Shown: one piece after another, positions 1-7,197 of the stretch
How positions within the stretch are numbered: the stretch's first letter is position 1
Layout: each line of letters begins with the position of its first letter
Source of the DNA: Pseudomonas sp. RIT-PI-r
GTDB taxonomy: Bacteria; Pseudomonadota; Gammaproteobacteria; Pseudomonadales; Pseudomonadaceae
NCBI RefSeq assembly: GCF_001297015.1
Contig: NZ_LIGE01000025.1
Span: forward strand, 434,001 to 498,000
DNA: 64,000 bases
Reading direction: 5' to 3'
Notes under the pieces: generated by a model
Database searches by the model: none
What the model saw: the letters and a program-made list of their open reading frames with translations, nothing else
Told to the model about the DNA's origin: nothing
Position numbers and translations under genes: made by a program

Positions 1-737
1 TCTTCAGTGTCGCGGGCGATGACAAAGGCGTTCACGCCAATTTTCACTGAATGATTGTTCGCCGCCGCTTTCTGACGAATATCGTCAACCTGCGCCTTGA
101 TCCCCTCAACGCTGTTGCCGTTAGTGAAATACCAGTCCGAGACCCTTGCCGCCATGTCCCGTGCTGCCCGCGAGCTGCCGCCCTGAAAAATCTCCGGACG
201 GCCCAGTGGTTTTGGCTTGAGGGTGTAATTGTCGAAACGGTAGAAATCGCCGCGAAAGGTGAAGTTGTCCTGACTCCACACGCCGCGCAGCGAGCGGATG
301 AACTCCTCGGAACGGCGATAACGCTCGTCGTGCTCCAGCCAATGCTCGCCGATGGCCTGGAACTCGCCTTTGAACCAGCCGCTGACAATGTTCACCGCGA
401 TGCGGCCATTGGTGAGTTGATCGATGGTTGCCAGTTGCTTGGCCGCCAGCGCCGGTTGCCATGGCCCGGGCAGAATCGCCGCGATCACTTTAAGTTTGCT
501 GGTCGCTGCAAGCAGTGCATGGCTGAATGCGACGGACTCGTGCTGGAACTCGGCGCCGTAACCGGCGGTAAAGCGGATCTGCGTCAGCGCGTACTCGAAA
601 CCGGCGGCTTCGGCGATTTGCGCCAGCTTGCGGTTGTAGTCGATGCCCCAATCCGTGCGCTGTTCAATCTTGCTGACCACCAGCCCACCGCTGACGTTCG
701 GCACCCAGTAGGCAAATTTTACCGCTTGCTGACTCAT
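1..737 (-). CDS. sfnG: SfnG, FMNH2-dependent dimethylsulfone monooxygenase (3' end outside window)
   Basis: The protein reads in from a start at 737 and runs off the left edge after about 245 codons, so the C-terminal third is missing. It is a bacterial luciferase-type (LLM) flavin monooxygenase. The N-terminus MSQQAVKFAYWVPNVSGG, the QIRFTAGYGAE stretch and GRIAVNIVSGWFKGEF match remembered SfnG sequences, which convert dimethylsulfone to methanesulfinate using FMNH2 from a partner reductase. The start has GAGGA about 8 bases upstream. A -24/-12 type promoter lies 40 bases upstream, which suits the known control of sfnG by the sigma-54 activator SfnR. The TSUP transporter downstream of its promoter side could export sulfite or another sulfur anion. 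SsuD or MsuD is less likely because the N-terminus is SfnG-like. Confidence 0.88.
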   Translation of the reverse strand, partial: MSQQAVKFAYWVPNVSGGLVVSKIEQRTDWGIDYNRKLAQIAEAAGFEYALTQIRFTAGYGAEFQHESVAFSHALLAATSKLKVIAAILPGPWQPALAAKQLATIDQLTNGRIAVNIVSGWFKGEFQAIGEHWLEHDERYRRSEEFIRSLRGVWSQDNFTFRGDFYRFDNYTLKPKPLGRPEIFQGGSSRAARDMAARVSDWYFTNGNSVEGIKAQVDDIRQKAAANNHSVKIGVNAFVIARDTE

Positions 738-776
738 TGGCGTGTCCTCGGGACATTTGAGAGATGAGAGTGGTAG

Positions 777-792
777 AGCAGCAAGCGTGCCA
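777..792 (-). promoter_or_regulatory. Candidate sigma-54 (-24/-12) promoter of sfnG
   Basis: The minus strand reads TGGCACGCTTGCTGCT. It has GG and GC dinucleotides ten bases apart, and the TGGCACG half is a perfect match to the sigma-54 consensus TGGCACG-N4-TTGCW. The downstream half is CTGCT, one mismatch. Transcription would begin near 766, leaving a leader of roughly 28 bases with an SD sequence. SfnR, the known sfnG activator, is a sigma-54 enhancer-binding protein. Confidence 0.7.
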
Positions 793-867
793 GGCCTGGA
801 ATGCCCGGTTTTGTTGGGTTTGTTGTGTGGTGCAGATGTTTTGTAGAGGTGGGATTTGTTGGCGGGT

Positions 868-883
868 TGTTGTGTGGACAACA
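868..883. promoter_or_regulatory. Inverted repeat TGTTGT-N4-ACAACA, possible activator site
   Basis: A perfect 6-base inverted repeat with a 4-base spacer lies about 77-90 bases upstream of the -24 element of sfnG, inside a T/G-rich intergenic stretch. The distance suits an enhancer-binding protein such as SfnR. I do not remember the SfnR operator well enough to claim a match, so the role is inferred from position and symmetry. Confidence 0.35.
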
Positions 884-909
884 GTTGGTTTGGGGTCGGC
901 ATGAAGAAT

Positions 910-983
910 GCCTTCGCGAGCAGGCTCGCTCCCACAGGGTGGAATGCATTTCAAAATGTGGGAGCGAGCCTGCTCGCGAAGGC
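910..983. repeat. REP/REPIN, GCGAGCAGGCTC family
   Basis: Two copies of a roughly 27-base sequence in inverted orientation (GCCTTCGCGAGCAGGCTCGC... and its complement) surround a short loop, with the CTCCCACA ends facing inward. The sequence is typical of intergenic REP doublets of fluorescent pseudomonads. It recurs at 22309, 24169, 31151 and 36123. Confidence 0.85.
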
Positions 984-1074
984 GTCAGACGGGTCGCCGC
1001 AACACTTGGAAATGAGTAACATGACCGCCCTCCCCGCAGCTCACGTTCTGCGCCCTGCCGAATAAGCCGATTCC

Positions 1075-1854
1075 ATGCCTTTCGAACTCAGCGTTGACCT
1101 CACCACTCTGGCCATTCTGGCCATCGTCGCCTTCATTGCCGGTTTCATCGACGCCATCGCCGGCGGTGGCGGCCTGCTGACCACGCCAGCGTTGCTGACT
1201 GCCGGCCTGCCGCCGCACCTGGTGCTCGGCACCAACAAGTTGAGTTCGACTTTCGGTTCGGCCACCGCCAGTTTCACCTTCTACCGCCGCAAACTGTTCC
1301 ACCCACGGCAGTGGGTGCACGCGATTGTCGGCACGCTGGTCGGTGCATTGACCGGCGCCATCGTCGCCCATTACCTGCCGGCCGAATGGCTGAACAAGAT
1401 GCTCCCGGTGATCGTCTTCGCTTGCGGTCTGTATCTGTTGTTCGGCGGTACGCCCAAAGCACCGCTGGACAGCGATGCGCCGATCAAAAAGAAATGGCAG
1501 TCGACCCAAGGTTTCAGCCTCGGTTTCTATGACGGTGTGGCTGGGCCTGGCACTGGCGCATTCTGGACGGTGAGCAGCCTGCTGCTCTACCCGATCGACC
1601 TGGTCAAGGCCAGCGGTGTGGCGCGCAGCATGAACTTCGTCAGCAACATTGCGGCGCTGTCGGTGTTCGTGTTTTCCGGGCAAGTGGACTGGATCATCGG
1701 CCTGAGCATGGGCCTGTCGGTGATGGTCGGCGCGTTCTTTGGCGCGCGCACCGCGATCAGCGGTGGCGCCAAGTTCATTCGCCCGGTGTTCATCACCGTG
1801 GTGCTGGGTTTGACCGTGCGCCTAGCCTGGCAGCACTGGTTCAGCGTGGCCTAA
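1075..1854 (+). CDS. TSUP (TauE/SafE) family inner-membrane transporter
   Basis: A 259-residue hydrophobic protein with about seven or eight membrane segments. It has the family features: a glycine-rich [19 protein letters not shown] motif near residues 23-42, [16 protein letters not shown] in the first repeat, and a second-half repeat with [19 protein letters not shown] proteins move sulfite, sulfoacetate or related organosulfur anions, usually outward. The specific substrate cannot be read from sequence. Position next to divergent sfnG suggests sulfur metabolism. The SD sequence is weak. Its last 33 bases overlap the end of convergent nudC. Confidence 0.85.
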   Translation: MPFELSVDLTTLAILAIVAFIAGFIDAIAGGGGLLTTPALLTAGLPPHLVLGTNKLSSTFGSATASFTFYRRKLFHPRQWVHAIVGTLVGALTGAIVAHYLPAEWLNKMLPVIVFACGLYLLFGGTPKAPLDSDAPIKKKWQSTQGFSLGFYDGVAGPGTGAFWTVSSLLLYPIDLVKASGVARSMNFVSNIAALSVFVFSGQVDWIIGLSMGLSVMVGAFFGARTAISGGAKFIRPVFITVVLGLTVRLAWQHWFSVA

Positions 1855-2652
1855 GCGCCGCGCCACGTAGACGTCGATCAGGTAACGGGCAATCGACTTG
1901 GACGCCGGCAACGGCGGCAGGTCGTGCACGTTGAACCACTGGGCGTCTTCGATCTCATCTTCCTGACAGACAATTTCGCCACCGGCATATTCGGCATGGA
2001 AGCCGAGCATCATCGAATGCGGGAACGGCCAGCACTGGCTGCCCAGGTACTGAATGTTCTTCACTTCGATCTGCACTTCTTCGCGCACTTCACGAATCAG
2101 GCAATCCTCGGCCGACTCGCCAGGTTCAGCGAACCCCGCCAGCGTGCTGTACACCCCGCTGACGAAACGCGGTGAACGCGCCAGCAGAATCTCGTCGCCA
2201 CGGGTGATCAGCACGATCATGCTCGGCGAAATACGCGGATAACTGCGCAAGTCGCACGGCTGGCAATACATCGCCCGTTCGCGCGGCACCTGCGTCATCG
2301 CCTGGCCGCAATTGCCGCAGAAACGGTGCTCGCGAGCCCAGGTGCCGATCTGCGCGGCGTAACCGAGCACTTTGTAGATGGTGTGATCGCCATCGAGCAT
2401 GAACGCTCTCAGGCCTTTCCAGTTGCAACCCGGCACCTCACTGGTGCTGCGCAGTTCGAGCAGATACACCGGCTCGCCGTCGAGATGGCCAATGCCGTGC
2501 TCGGCGAGGATCGACAAGTCCTGCCGCTTGAGCCATTCGCGTGGGAACAGCGCGCCGTTGTCATCAAACAAAAAACCGTCCGGGCTGCGCGCAACCGCCC
2601 AGCCGCCCGGTTGATCGGTGTCGAGTACTGCAGTGGTCCAGCGAGCTGTCAT
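1822..2652 (-). CDS. nudC: NAD(+) diphosphatase / RNA-decapping Nudix hydrolase NudC
   Basis: A 276-residue protein that splits NAD(H) into NMN(H) and AMP and, in studied homologues, removes NAD caps from RNA. The sequence shows a four-cysteine zinc ribbon (CGNCG ... CQPC), a Nudix box starting [12 protein letters not shown] and ending REVREEV, and the SQCWPFPHS motif typical of NudC rather than general Nudix enzymes. It begins 6 bases after the stop of the crotonase gene, so the two are probably cotranscribed. The 3' end overlaps the convergent TSUP gene by 33 bases. Confidence 0.93.
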   Translation of the reverse strand: MTARWTTAVLDTDQPGGWAVARSPDGFLFDDNGALFPREWLKRQDLSILAEHGIGHLDGEPVYLLELRSTSEVPGCNWKGLRAFMLDGDHTIYKVLGYAAQIGTWAREHRFCGNCGQAMTQVPRERAMYCQPCDLRSYPRISPSMIVLITRGDEILLARSPRFVSGVYSTLAGFAEPGESAEDCLIREVREEVQIEVKNIQYLGSQCWPFPHSMMLGFHAEYAGGEIVCQEDEIEDAQWFNVHDLPPLPASKSIARYLIDVYVARRLGHAEPVLPG

Positions 2653-2658
2653 GGTTTC

Positions 2659-3471
2659 TCAGTCCAGAAATTCGGGTTTCTGTTTGCTCATGTGGGCGGC
2701 CATGGCCACGCGCAAATCAGTGGATTGCAGCATGGCGGCGTTCCAGGTGGCAACGTATTCGAGGCCGTCGTCGATGCGATGGTCACGCATGTAGCTGATC
2801 ATTTCCTTGGTGCCGGTGACCGCGATCGGCGATTTCGAAGCGATCTCGCGGGCGATCTCCAGCACGCCTTCGAGCAACGCGTCCTTGTCGCTGTAGACGC
2901 GATTGAGCAGGCCGATGCTGCGCGCCTCGTCAGCGCCGAAGGTGCGGCCGGTGTAAGCCAGTTCACGCAGCATGCCGTCACCGATGATCCGTGGCAACCG
3001 TTGCAAAGTGCCAACATCGGCGGCCATGCCGATATCGATTTCCTTGATCGAGAATTGTGCGTCTTCGGCGGCGTAACGCATGTCGCACGCGGCGATCAGA
3101 TCGATGGCGCCACCCAGGCAGTAACCCTGAATCGCTGCGAGCACCGGTTTGCGGCAGTTATCGACGGCATTGAACGAGGCTTGCAGGGTGAGGATCTTGC
3201 GGCGCAGCAGGCGCGCGTTGCGGCCGACGTCCTTGCCCAGTTCATTGGCGACGCCGGCGAGCATCATCAGATCGATGCCAGAGGAAAAATGTTTGCCATT
3301 GCCGCTGAGCACCACTACACGCACTTCGTCGGTGTCGTCGATCCACTGGAAGATCTCGACGATCTCGCTCCAGAATGCCGCGTTCATCGAGTTGATTTTT
3401 TCCGGGCGATTGATTTGCACATGGGCGATGTTGTCGGCCAGTTCGACGCTGAAAGCGGAGTATTGAGTCAT
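2659..3471 (-). CDS. Crotonase family, probable delta3,5-delta2,4-dienoyl-CoA isomerase
   Basis: A 270-residue enoyl-CoA hydratase/isomerase-fold protein. Oxyanion-hole glycines lie in SSGIDL (about 65) and CLGGAIDL (about 120). Asp124, Glu144 and Asp152 occupy the positions of the three acidic residues of rat ECH1 (176, 196, 204), including the diagnostic AADVGTLQRLP stretch. That favours dienoyl-CoA isomerase over plain hydratase, so a role in degrading fatty acids with odd-position double bonds is likely. It is cytoplasmic and forms a probable operon with nudC. Confidence 0.85.
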   Translation of the reverse strand: MTQYSAFSVELADNIAHVQINRPEKINSMNAAFWSEIVEIFQWIDDTDEVRVVVLSGNGKHFSSGIDLMMLAGVANELGKDVGRNARLLRRKILTLQASFNAVDNCRKPVLAAIQGYCLGGAIDLIAACDMRYAAEDAQFSIKEIDIGMAADVGTLQRLPRIIGDGMLRELAYTGRTFGADEARSIGLLNRVYSDKDALLEGVLEIAREIASKSPIAVTGTKEMISYMRDHRIDDGLEYVATWNAAMLQSTDLRVAMAAHMSKQKPEFLD

Positions 3472-3582
3472 GGCAGTGATCCTTTACCGGGCTGAAAATG
3501 AGGCCCGAACTATAACAAGGCATCACAGTGGCGGTTCGGCCAAATGCGGGACTGACTTGAGGAGATGTACTGCAACATTCCA

Positions 3583-3673
3583 CCCTGTAGGAGCTGCCGC
3601 AGGCTGCGATCTTTTGATGCTGATTTTAGAAGACCAGATCAAAAGATCGCAGCCTGCGGCAGCTCCTACAGGG
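3583..3673. repeat. REP/REPIN, TGTAGGAGCTGCCGCAGGCTGCGATC family
   Basis: Long perfect inverted repeat with arms of about 35 bases. The CCCTGTAGGAGC ends face outward and the GATCTTTTGAT ends face the loop. Its right arm overlaps the last codons and stop of the methyltransferase gene. Related copies are at 7114, 13775, 29793, 33852 and 35041. Confidence 0.88.
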
Positions 3674-4436
3674 ATTTTCGTGTCACGAAGGCTGCGGTTT
3701 CGTAGGGGACTGTTACTACATCCTTGCCGCGCAACTCGGGCTCGGACGCGATCAGCGCGCGAATCTGCTCATCAACCTTCGTCCGTTGTGCGTCCGGCAG
3801 TGCGGCAATGAAACTGGTCGAACGCACGCGGTTAAACAAGACATCCTCCGGCGAGCCGGTATGCCCATTGTGAAACTGCTGCAATTGCAGTGGCCCGAAC
3901 GCCGGGTGCGGAAACGCCTTGCGCCATTCGCCGGTGTAATAACGCGGTGTATCACCTTCCAGCGCATTAACGATGGCGTCCAGCTTCGGCACCCAGCTCA
4001 CTTGGGTGTCGCGCAGGTTCCAGATCAACCCCAACTTGCCGCCAGGCTTGAGCACTCGAGCGATCTCGGTCAACGCGGCTTCGCTGGCAAACCAGTGAAA
4101 CGCCTGCGCGCAGATCACCACGTCGACCGACGCATCCGGTAGCGGCAGATCGGTCGCCGTGCCATGCACGGCCAACACCTGCGGCCAGGCATCAGAAAGT
4201 TTCTCGAGCATCTGCGCCACGGGTTCGACGGCGATAACCTGCGCGCCTGTGGCCACCAACCGACCGGTGAATTTGCCGGTGCCGGCGCCCAGATCAATCA
4301 CCGTCTTGTGACCATCCAGACCTAGCGTTGTCGTCAGCCAGTCACTGACTTGCGGTGGGTAATTCGGCCGCCCTTTGACGTAGGTATCAGCGGCGGTTTT
4401 GTAGCCCCCAGTGGAATGATGCAGATGATCGTTCAT
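3666..4436 (-). CDS. Class I SAM-dependent methyltransferase (YafE/UbiE-like)
   Basis: A 256-residue protein starting at 4436, where AGGGGGA gives a good SD sequence; an in-frame extension to 4523 has none. Motif I is VIDLGAGTGKFT (about residues 46-57), followed by the acidic loop AVEP and a motif with AQAFHWF and VLKPGGKLGLIWN. This is the Methyltransf_11 pattern. The substrate is unknown. The terminal KSL codons and the TAG stop lie inside the arm of a REP element, so the C-terminus may have been altered by that insertion. It stands alone. Confidence 0.8.
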   Translation of the reverse strand: MNDHLHHSTGGYKTAADTYVKGRPNYPPQVSDWLTTTLGLDGHKTVIDLGAGTGKFTGRLVATGAQVIAVEPVAQMLEKLSDAWPQVLAVHGTATDLPLPDASVDVVICAQAFHWFASEAALTEIARVLKPGGKLGLIWNLRDTQVSWVPKLDAIVNALEGDTPRYYTGEWRKAFPHPAFGPLQLQQFHNGHTGSPEDVLFNRVRSTSFIAALPDAQRTKVDEQIRALIASEPELRGKDVVTVPYETAAFVTRKSL

Positions 4437-4595
4437 GGCAGTCCCCCTTATCGCAGAGCTTCGGATCAACGGCAGACGCTTGCGAGCATAGCGCCGGAAT
4501 TTGTGCCTGACTTGAACAGTCACTGACTAAGCAATGAATAAAATTTCACCCTGTGGTGTTCAAAGTGAAACATAACCCCCTGTGGAGCCTTGCCC

Positions 4596-5129
4596 ATGAC
4601 TATCCGTTCCGTTATGTTCGCCGCCCCGCTGCTGCTGGCGGCTGCCATGTCCAGCCATCTGGCCTTCGCCAATGGTGACGAAGACGAGCCGGTGCAGAAG
4701 CCCGAATGCCCGAAAGGCCAGGTCTGGGACAGCAAAACGCAAAAATGCGTATTGCAGACCAGCAGCCTGCTGCCCGATGCCGACCGCACCGATTACGCCT
4801 ATCGCCTGGCCAAGGCGGGTCGCTACGATGAAGCACTGGCGTTACTCGACACGCTGAAACAGCCGAACACCGCCAAGGCGCTGAATTATCGCGGGTACGC
4901 CACGCGCAAACTCGGGCGTACCGACGAAGGCATCAGCTATTACCTGCAATCGGTGAAACTCGATCCGCAATACGCGCAAGTGCGCGAATACCTCGGCGAA
5001 GCCTACGTGATCAAAGGCCGCGTCGACCTCGCGCAAGAACAGTTGCGGCAGATCCAGTCGATCTGCGGCACGGCGTGCGAGGAATACCAGGACCTGGCGC
5101 AAGCCATTAACGACTCATCGAAAACCTGA
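4596..5129 (+). CDS. Secreted TPR-repeat protein, first gene of a sigma/anti-sigma operon
   Basis: A 177-residue protein with a signal peptide (MTIRSVM... cleaved after about HLAFA). A short Cys-containing segment PECPKGQVWDSKTQKC follows, then two to three tetratricopeptide repeats (for example ALNYRGYATRKLGRTDEGISYYLQ). An SD of GGAG sits 8 bases before ATG 4596; an in-frame TTG at 4590 is less suitable. It stops 20 bases before the sigma-factor frame and probably shares its transcript. It may be a periplasmic partner of that regulatory pair, but its function is not known. Confidence 0.78.
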   Translation: MTIRSVMFAAPLLLAAAMSSHLAFANGDEDEPVQKPECPKGQVWDSKTQKCVLQTSSLLPDADRTDYAYRLAKAGRYDEALALLDTLKQPNTAKALNYRGYATRKLGRTDEGISYYLQSVKLDPQYAQVREYLGEAYVIKGRVDLAQEQLRQIQSICGTACEEYQDLAQAINDSSKT

Positions 5130-5149
5130 TATCAAAAGCGGAGGCCATC

Positions 5150-5677
5150 ATCGTCAGCGATCAGGCATTCAGAGCAGAACTCGGACAGCATCTGGCGCGA
5201 TTGTGGCGCTACGGTCTGCTGCTGTCGCGCAATCGGCATGTCGCCGAGGATCTGGTCCAGGCCACCTGCGTGCGGGCGCTGGAGCGTTCTGCTCAATATA
5301 TCGCCGGTACGCGCATGGACCGCTGGCTACTGAGCATCCTGCATTCGATCTGGCTCAATGAAGTGCGCGCGCGGCGCGTGCGTCAGGGCGCAGGACAGGT
5401 CGATGCCGACGGCCATCTGGCGTTCGATGGTGAATACGCCGCGCAAACCCATGTACTGGCTGCGCAAGTGATTCGGCGCGTCGACGTCCTGCCCGAGACC
5501 CAGCGTGAAACGGTGTATCTGGCCTATGTCGAAGGCTTGTCCTACCGCGAAGTCGCCGAGATCCTGCAAGTGCCGATCGGCACGGTGATGAGTCGCCTGG
5601 CCACCGCACGCCTGAAACTCGCCGAATACCCGCCGCTGCAAGCGGTGCCGAAAACCACCGAAGGAGACCGGTCATGA
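5150..5677 (+). CDS. ECF-type RNA polymerase sigma factor, start codon non-canonical
   Basis: About 175 residues with a sigma region 2 (RNRHVAEDLVQATCVRALERS) and region 4 helix-turn-helix (LSYREVAEILQVPIGTVMSRLATAR). The conserved N-terminus seems to read from near 5150, just after a strong GGAGG SD at 5140-5144, but the codons there are ATC, ATC and GTC. No ATG, GTG or TTG occurs until TTG 5201, which lacks an SD and would remove the first helix. A rare AUC start, or a mutated GTG, is possible. It overlaps the anti-sigma gene by 4 bases (ATGA). Confidence 0.8.
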   Translation: MVSDQAFRAELGQHLARLWRYGLLLSRNRHVAEDLVQATCVRALERSAQYIAGTRMDRWLLSILHSIWLNEVRARRVRQGAGQVDADGHLAFDGEYAAQTHVLAAQVIRRVDVLPETQRETVYLAYVEGLSYREVAEILQVPIGTVMSRLATARLKLAEYPPLQAVPKTTEGDRS

Positions 5678-6432
5678 ACACACCTTCGGATGAACAACTG
5701 GTCGCGTACCTGGACGACGAACTCGACCGCGAACAGCGCAGCCAATTCGACAGTGCCATCGCCGACGATCCGCTGCTCAGCCTGCGTGTGCAATGGCTGA
5801 GCCGCAGCAATCTGCCGTACAAAGCGGCCTACGATGAACTGGCGCAGCAGGCGCCGCTGGAACGTTTGCAGGCTCGGCTCGACGGTATTGCGTCACCGGA
5901 ACATCCGGGCCTGAGCCGACGCTGGTTTATCGCTGCGGCGGCCGCCACCCTGGTGGCTGGCGGCGTGTTGGCCGATCGGCTGTTGCTCGGCTGGCAAGCG
6001 GCGCAAGACCACAGCTGGCGCGAACGGGTCGGCGACTACATGGCGCTTTATGTCCCGCAGACGCTCGATCATCTGCCGGTAGACGAAGCCAGTCAGCGCG
6101 CGCAGTTGCGCACGGTGGACGCGCGATTGGGCTTGAGTCTGGCACCGGCCACGCTGAGGCTGCCCGGCGCGGAGCTCAAGCGCGCGCAATTGCTCGAATA
6201 CGACGGCGTGCCGATCGCGCAAATCACCTATCTCGATGCCAGACATGGGCCGATGGCCCTGTGCGTCACCCGCGCCAACAGCGGCAGCCAGCCGCTGGCT
6301 CACGAACGGCGACACGCCATGAACGTGGTGTACTGGACCGCGCGCGAGCATGCGTGGATGTTGATCGGGCATAACCCGGCGCCGGAACTTGATGCTCTGG
6401 CCAGACACCTGATCGAACGATTGAGCGCATGA
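5674..6432 (+). CDS. Membrane-anchored anti-sigma factor
   Basis: A 252-residue protein with an acidic cytoplasmic N-terminus (MNTPSDEQLVAYLDDELD...) typical of anti-sigma domains. One membrane segment lies at about residues 85-105 (after LSRRWF), followed by a periplasmic domain of about 145 residues. No zinc-binding HxxxCxxC motif is visible. Its ATG overlaps the sigma stop codon, so translation is coupled, as is usual for a sigma and its inhibitor. The sensed signal is unknown. A TPR protein leads the operon. Confidence 0.82.
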   Translation: MNTPSDEQLVAYLDDELDREQRSQFDSAIADDPLLSLRVQWLSRSNLPYKAAYDELAQQAPLERLQARLDGIASPEHPGLSRRWFIAAAAATLVAGGVLADRLLLGWQAAQDHSWRERVGDYMALYVPQTLDHLPVDEASQRAQLRTVDARLGLSLAPATLRLPGAELKRAQLLEYDGVPIAQITYLDARHGPMALCVTRANSGSQPLAHERRHAMNVVYWTAREHAWMLIGHNPAPELDALARHLIERLSA

Positions 6433-6482
6433 CGGCCGTTGCTACTATCCTGTGCGCGTGATTATCCAAGGAGGACATACCG

Positions 6483-7109
6483 ATGCAGATTTCACCGCGC
6501 AGCGCGCTGCTGGTCATCGACGTGCAGAACGACTTCACCCCAGGCGGACAGTTGGCCGTACCGGAAGGCGATCAGATCGTCCCGCTGATCAACCGTCTCG
6601 GCGGCCACTTCAAGCAGGTCATCATTGCCCAGGACTGGCACCCTGCCGGTCATGCTTCGTTCGCCTCCAGCCATCCCGGGCGCGAGCCTTACGATGTGAT
6701 TGAGTTGCCTTACGGCCAACAAACGCTGTGGCCGGATCATTGCGTGCGGGCTACGCCCGGCGCCGAGTTCCATCCGGAACTGAATTTGCCTCATGCCCAA
6801 CTGGTGATCCGCAAAGGTTGCAACCCGGACATCGACAGTTATTCGGCATTCCTGGAAGCCGACCGCACGACGGTCACCGGGCTCGCCGGCTATCTCAAGG
6901 AGCGTGGCATCGACACGGTCTATATGGTCGGACTGGCGCTGGATTTCTGCGTGATGTTTTCCGCGCTGGATGCACGCACGGCAGGCTTCAACGCATTTGT
7001 CGTGCTGGATGCCTGCCGGGCGATCGATCTGCAGGGATCACTGGCAGCAGCAATCGAGCGCATGCAACTGGCCGGGGTCGGTCTGATCCAGTCAAACGAA
7101 CTGATCTGA
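6483..7109 (+). CDS. pncA: Nicotinamidase (PncA family)
   Basis: A 208-residue isochorismatase-fold amidase that deamidates nicotinamide to nicotinate for NAD salvage. The catalytic triad is visible as Asp13 (VIDVQNDF), Lys111 (IRKGCNPD) and Cys156 (LDFCVMF). Metal ligands are Asp51 and His53 (QDWHP) and His86 (WPDHC). Length and motif order match PncA rather than other isochorismatases. An ideal SD (AAGGAGGA) lies upstream of ATG 6483. It seems to be a single-gene unit and is followed directly by a REP element. Confidence 0.9.
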   Translation: MQISPRSALLVIDVQNDFTPGGQLAVPEGDQIVPLINRLGGHFKQVIIAQDWHPAGHASFASSHPGREPYDVIELPYGQQTLWPDHCVRATPGAEFHPELNLPHAQLVIRKGCNPDIDSYSAFLEADRTTVTGLAGYLKERGIDTVYMVGLALDFCVMFSALDARTAGFNAFVVLDACRAIDLQGSLAAAIERMQLAGVGLIQSNELI

Positions 7110-7113
7110 CCCG

Positions 7114-7192
7114 TGTAGGAGCTGCCGCAGGCTGCGATCTATTGAGGGTGTTTTCAAGATCAAGAGATCGCAGCCTGCGGCAGCTCCTACAG
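7114..7192. repeat. REP/REPIN, GTAGGAGCTGCCGCAGG family
   Basis: Inverted repeat with arms of about 32 bases between the 3' ends of pncA and the sensor kinase gene. It may act as a bidirectional transcript end. The same family occurs at 3583. Confidence 0.85.
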
Positions 7193-7197
7193 TGGTT

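Noticed and set aside
2326..3495. 389-codon plus-strand open frame
   Set aside because: Antisense to nudC and the crotonase gene, both with full family motifs.
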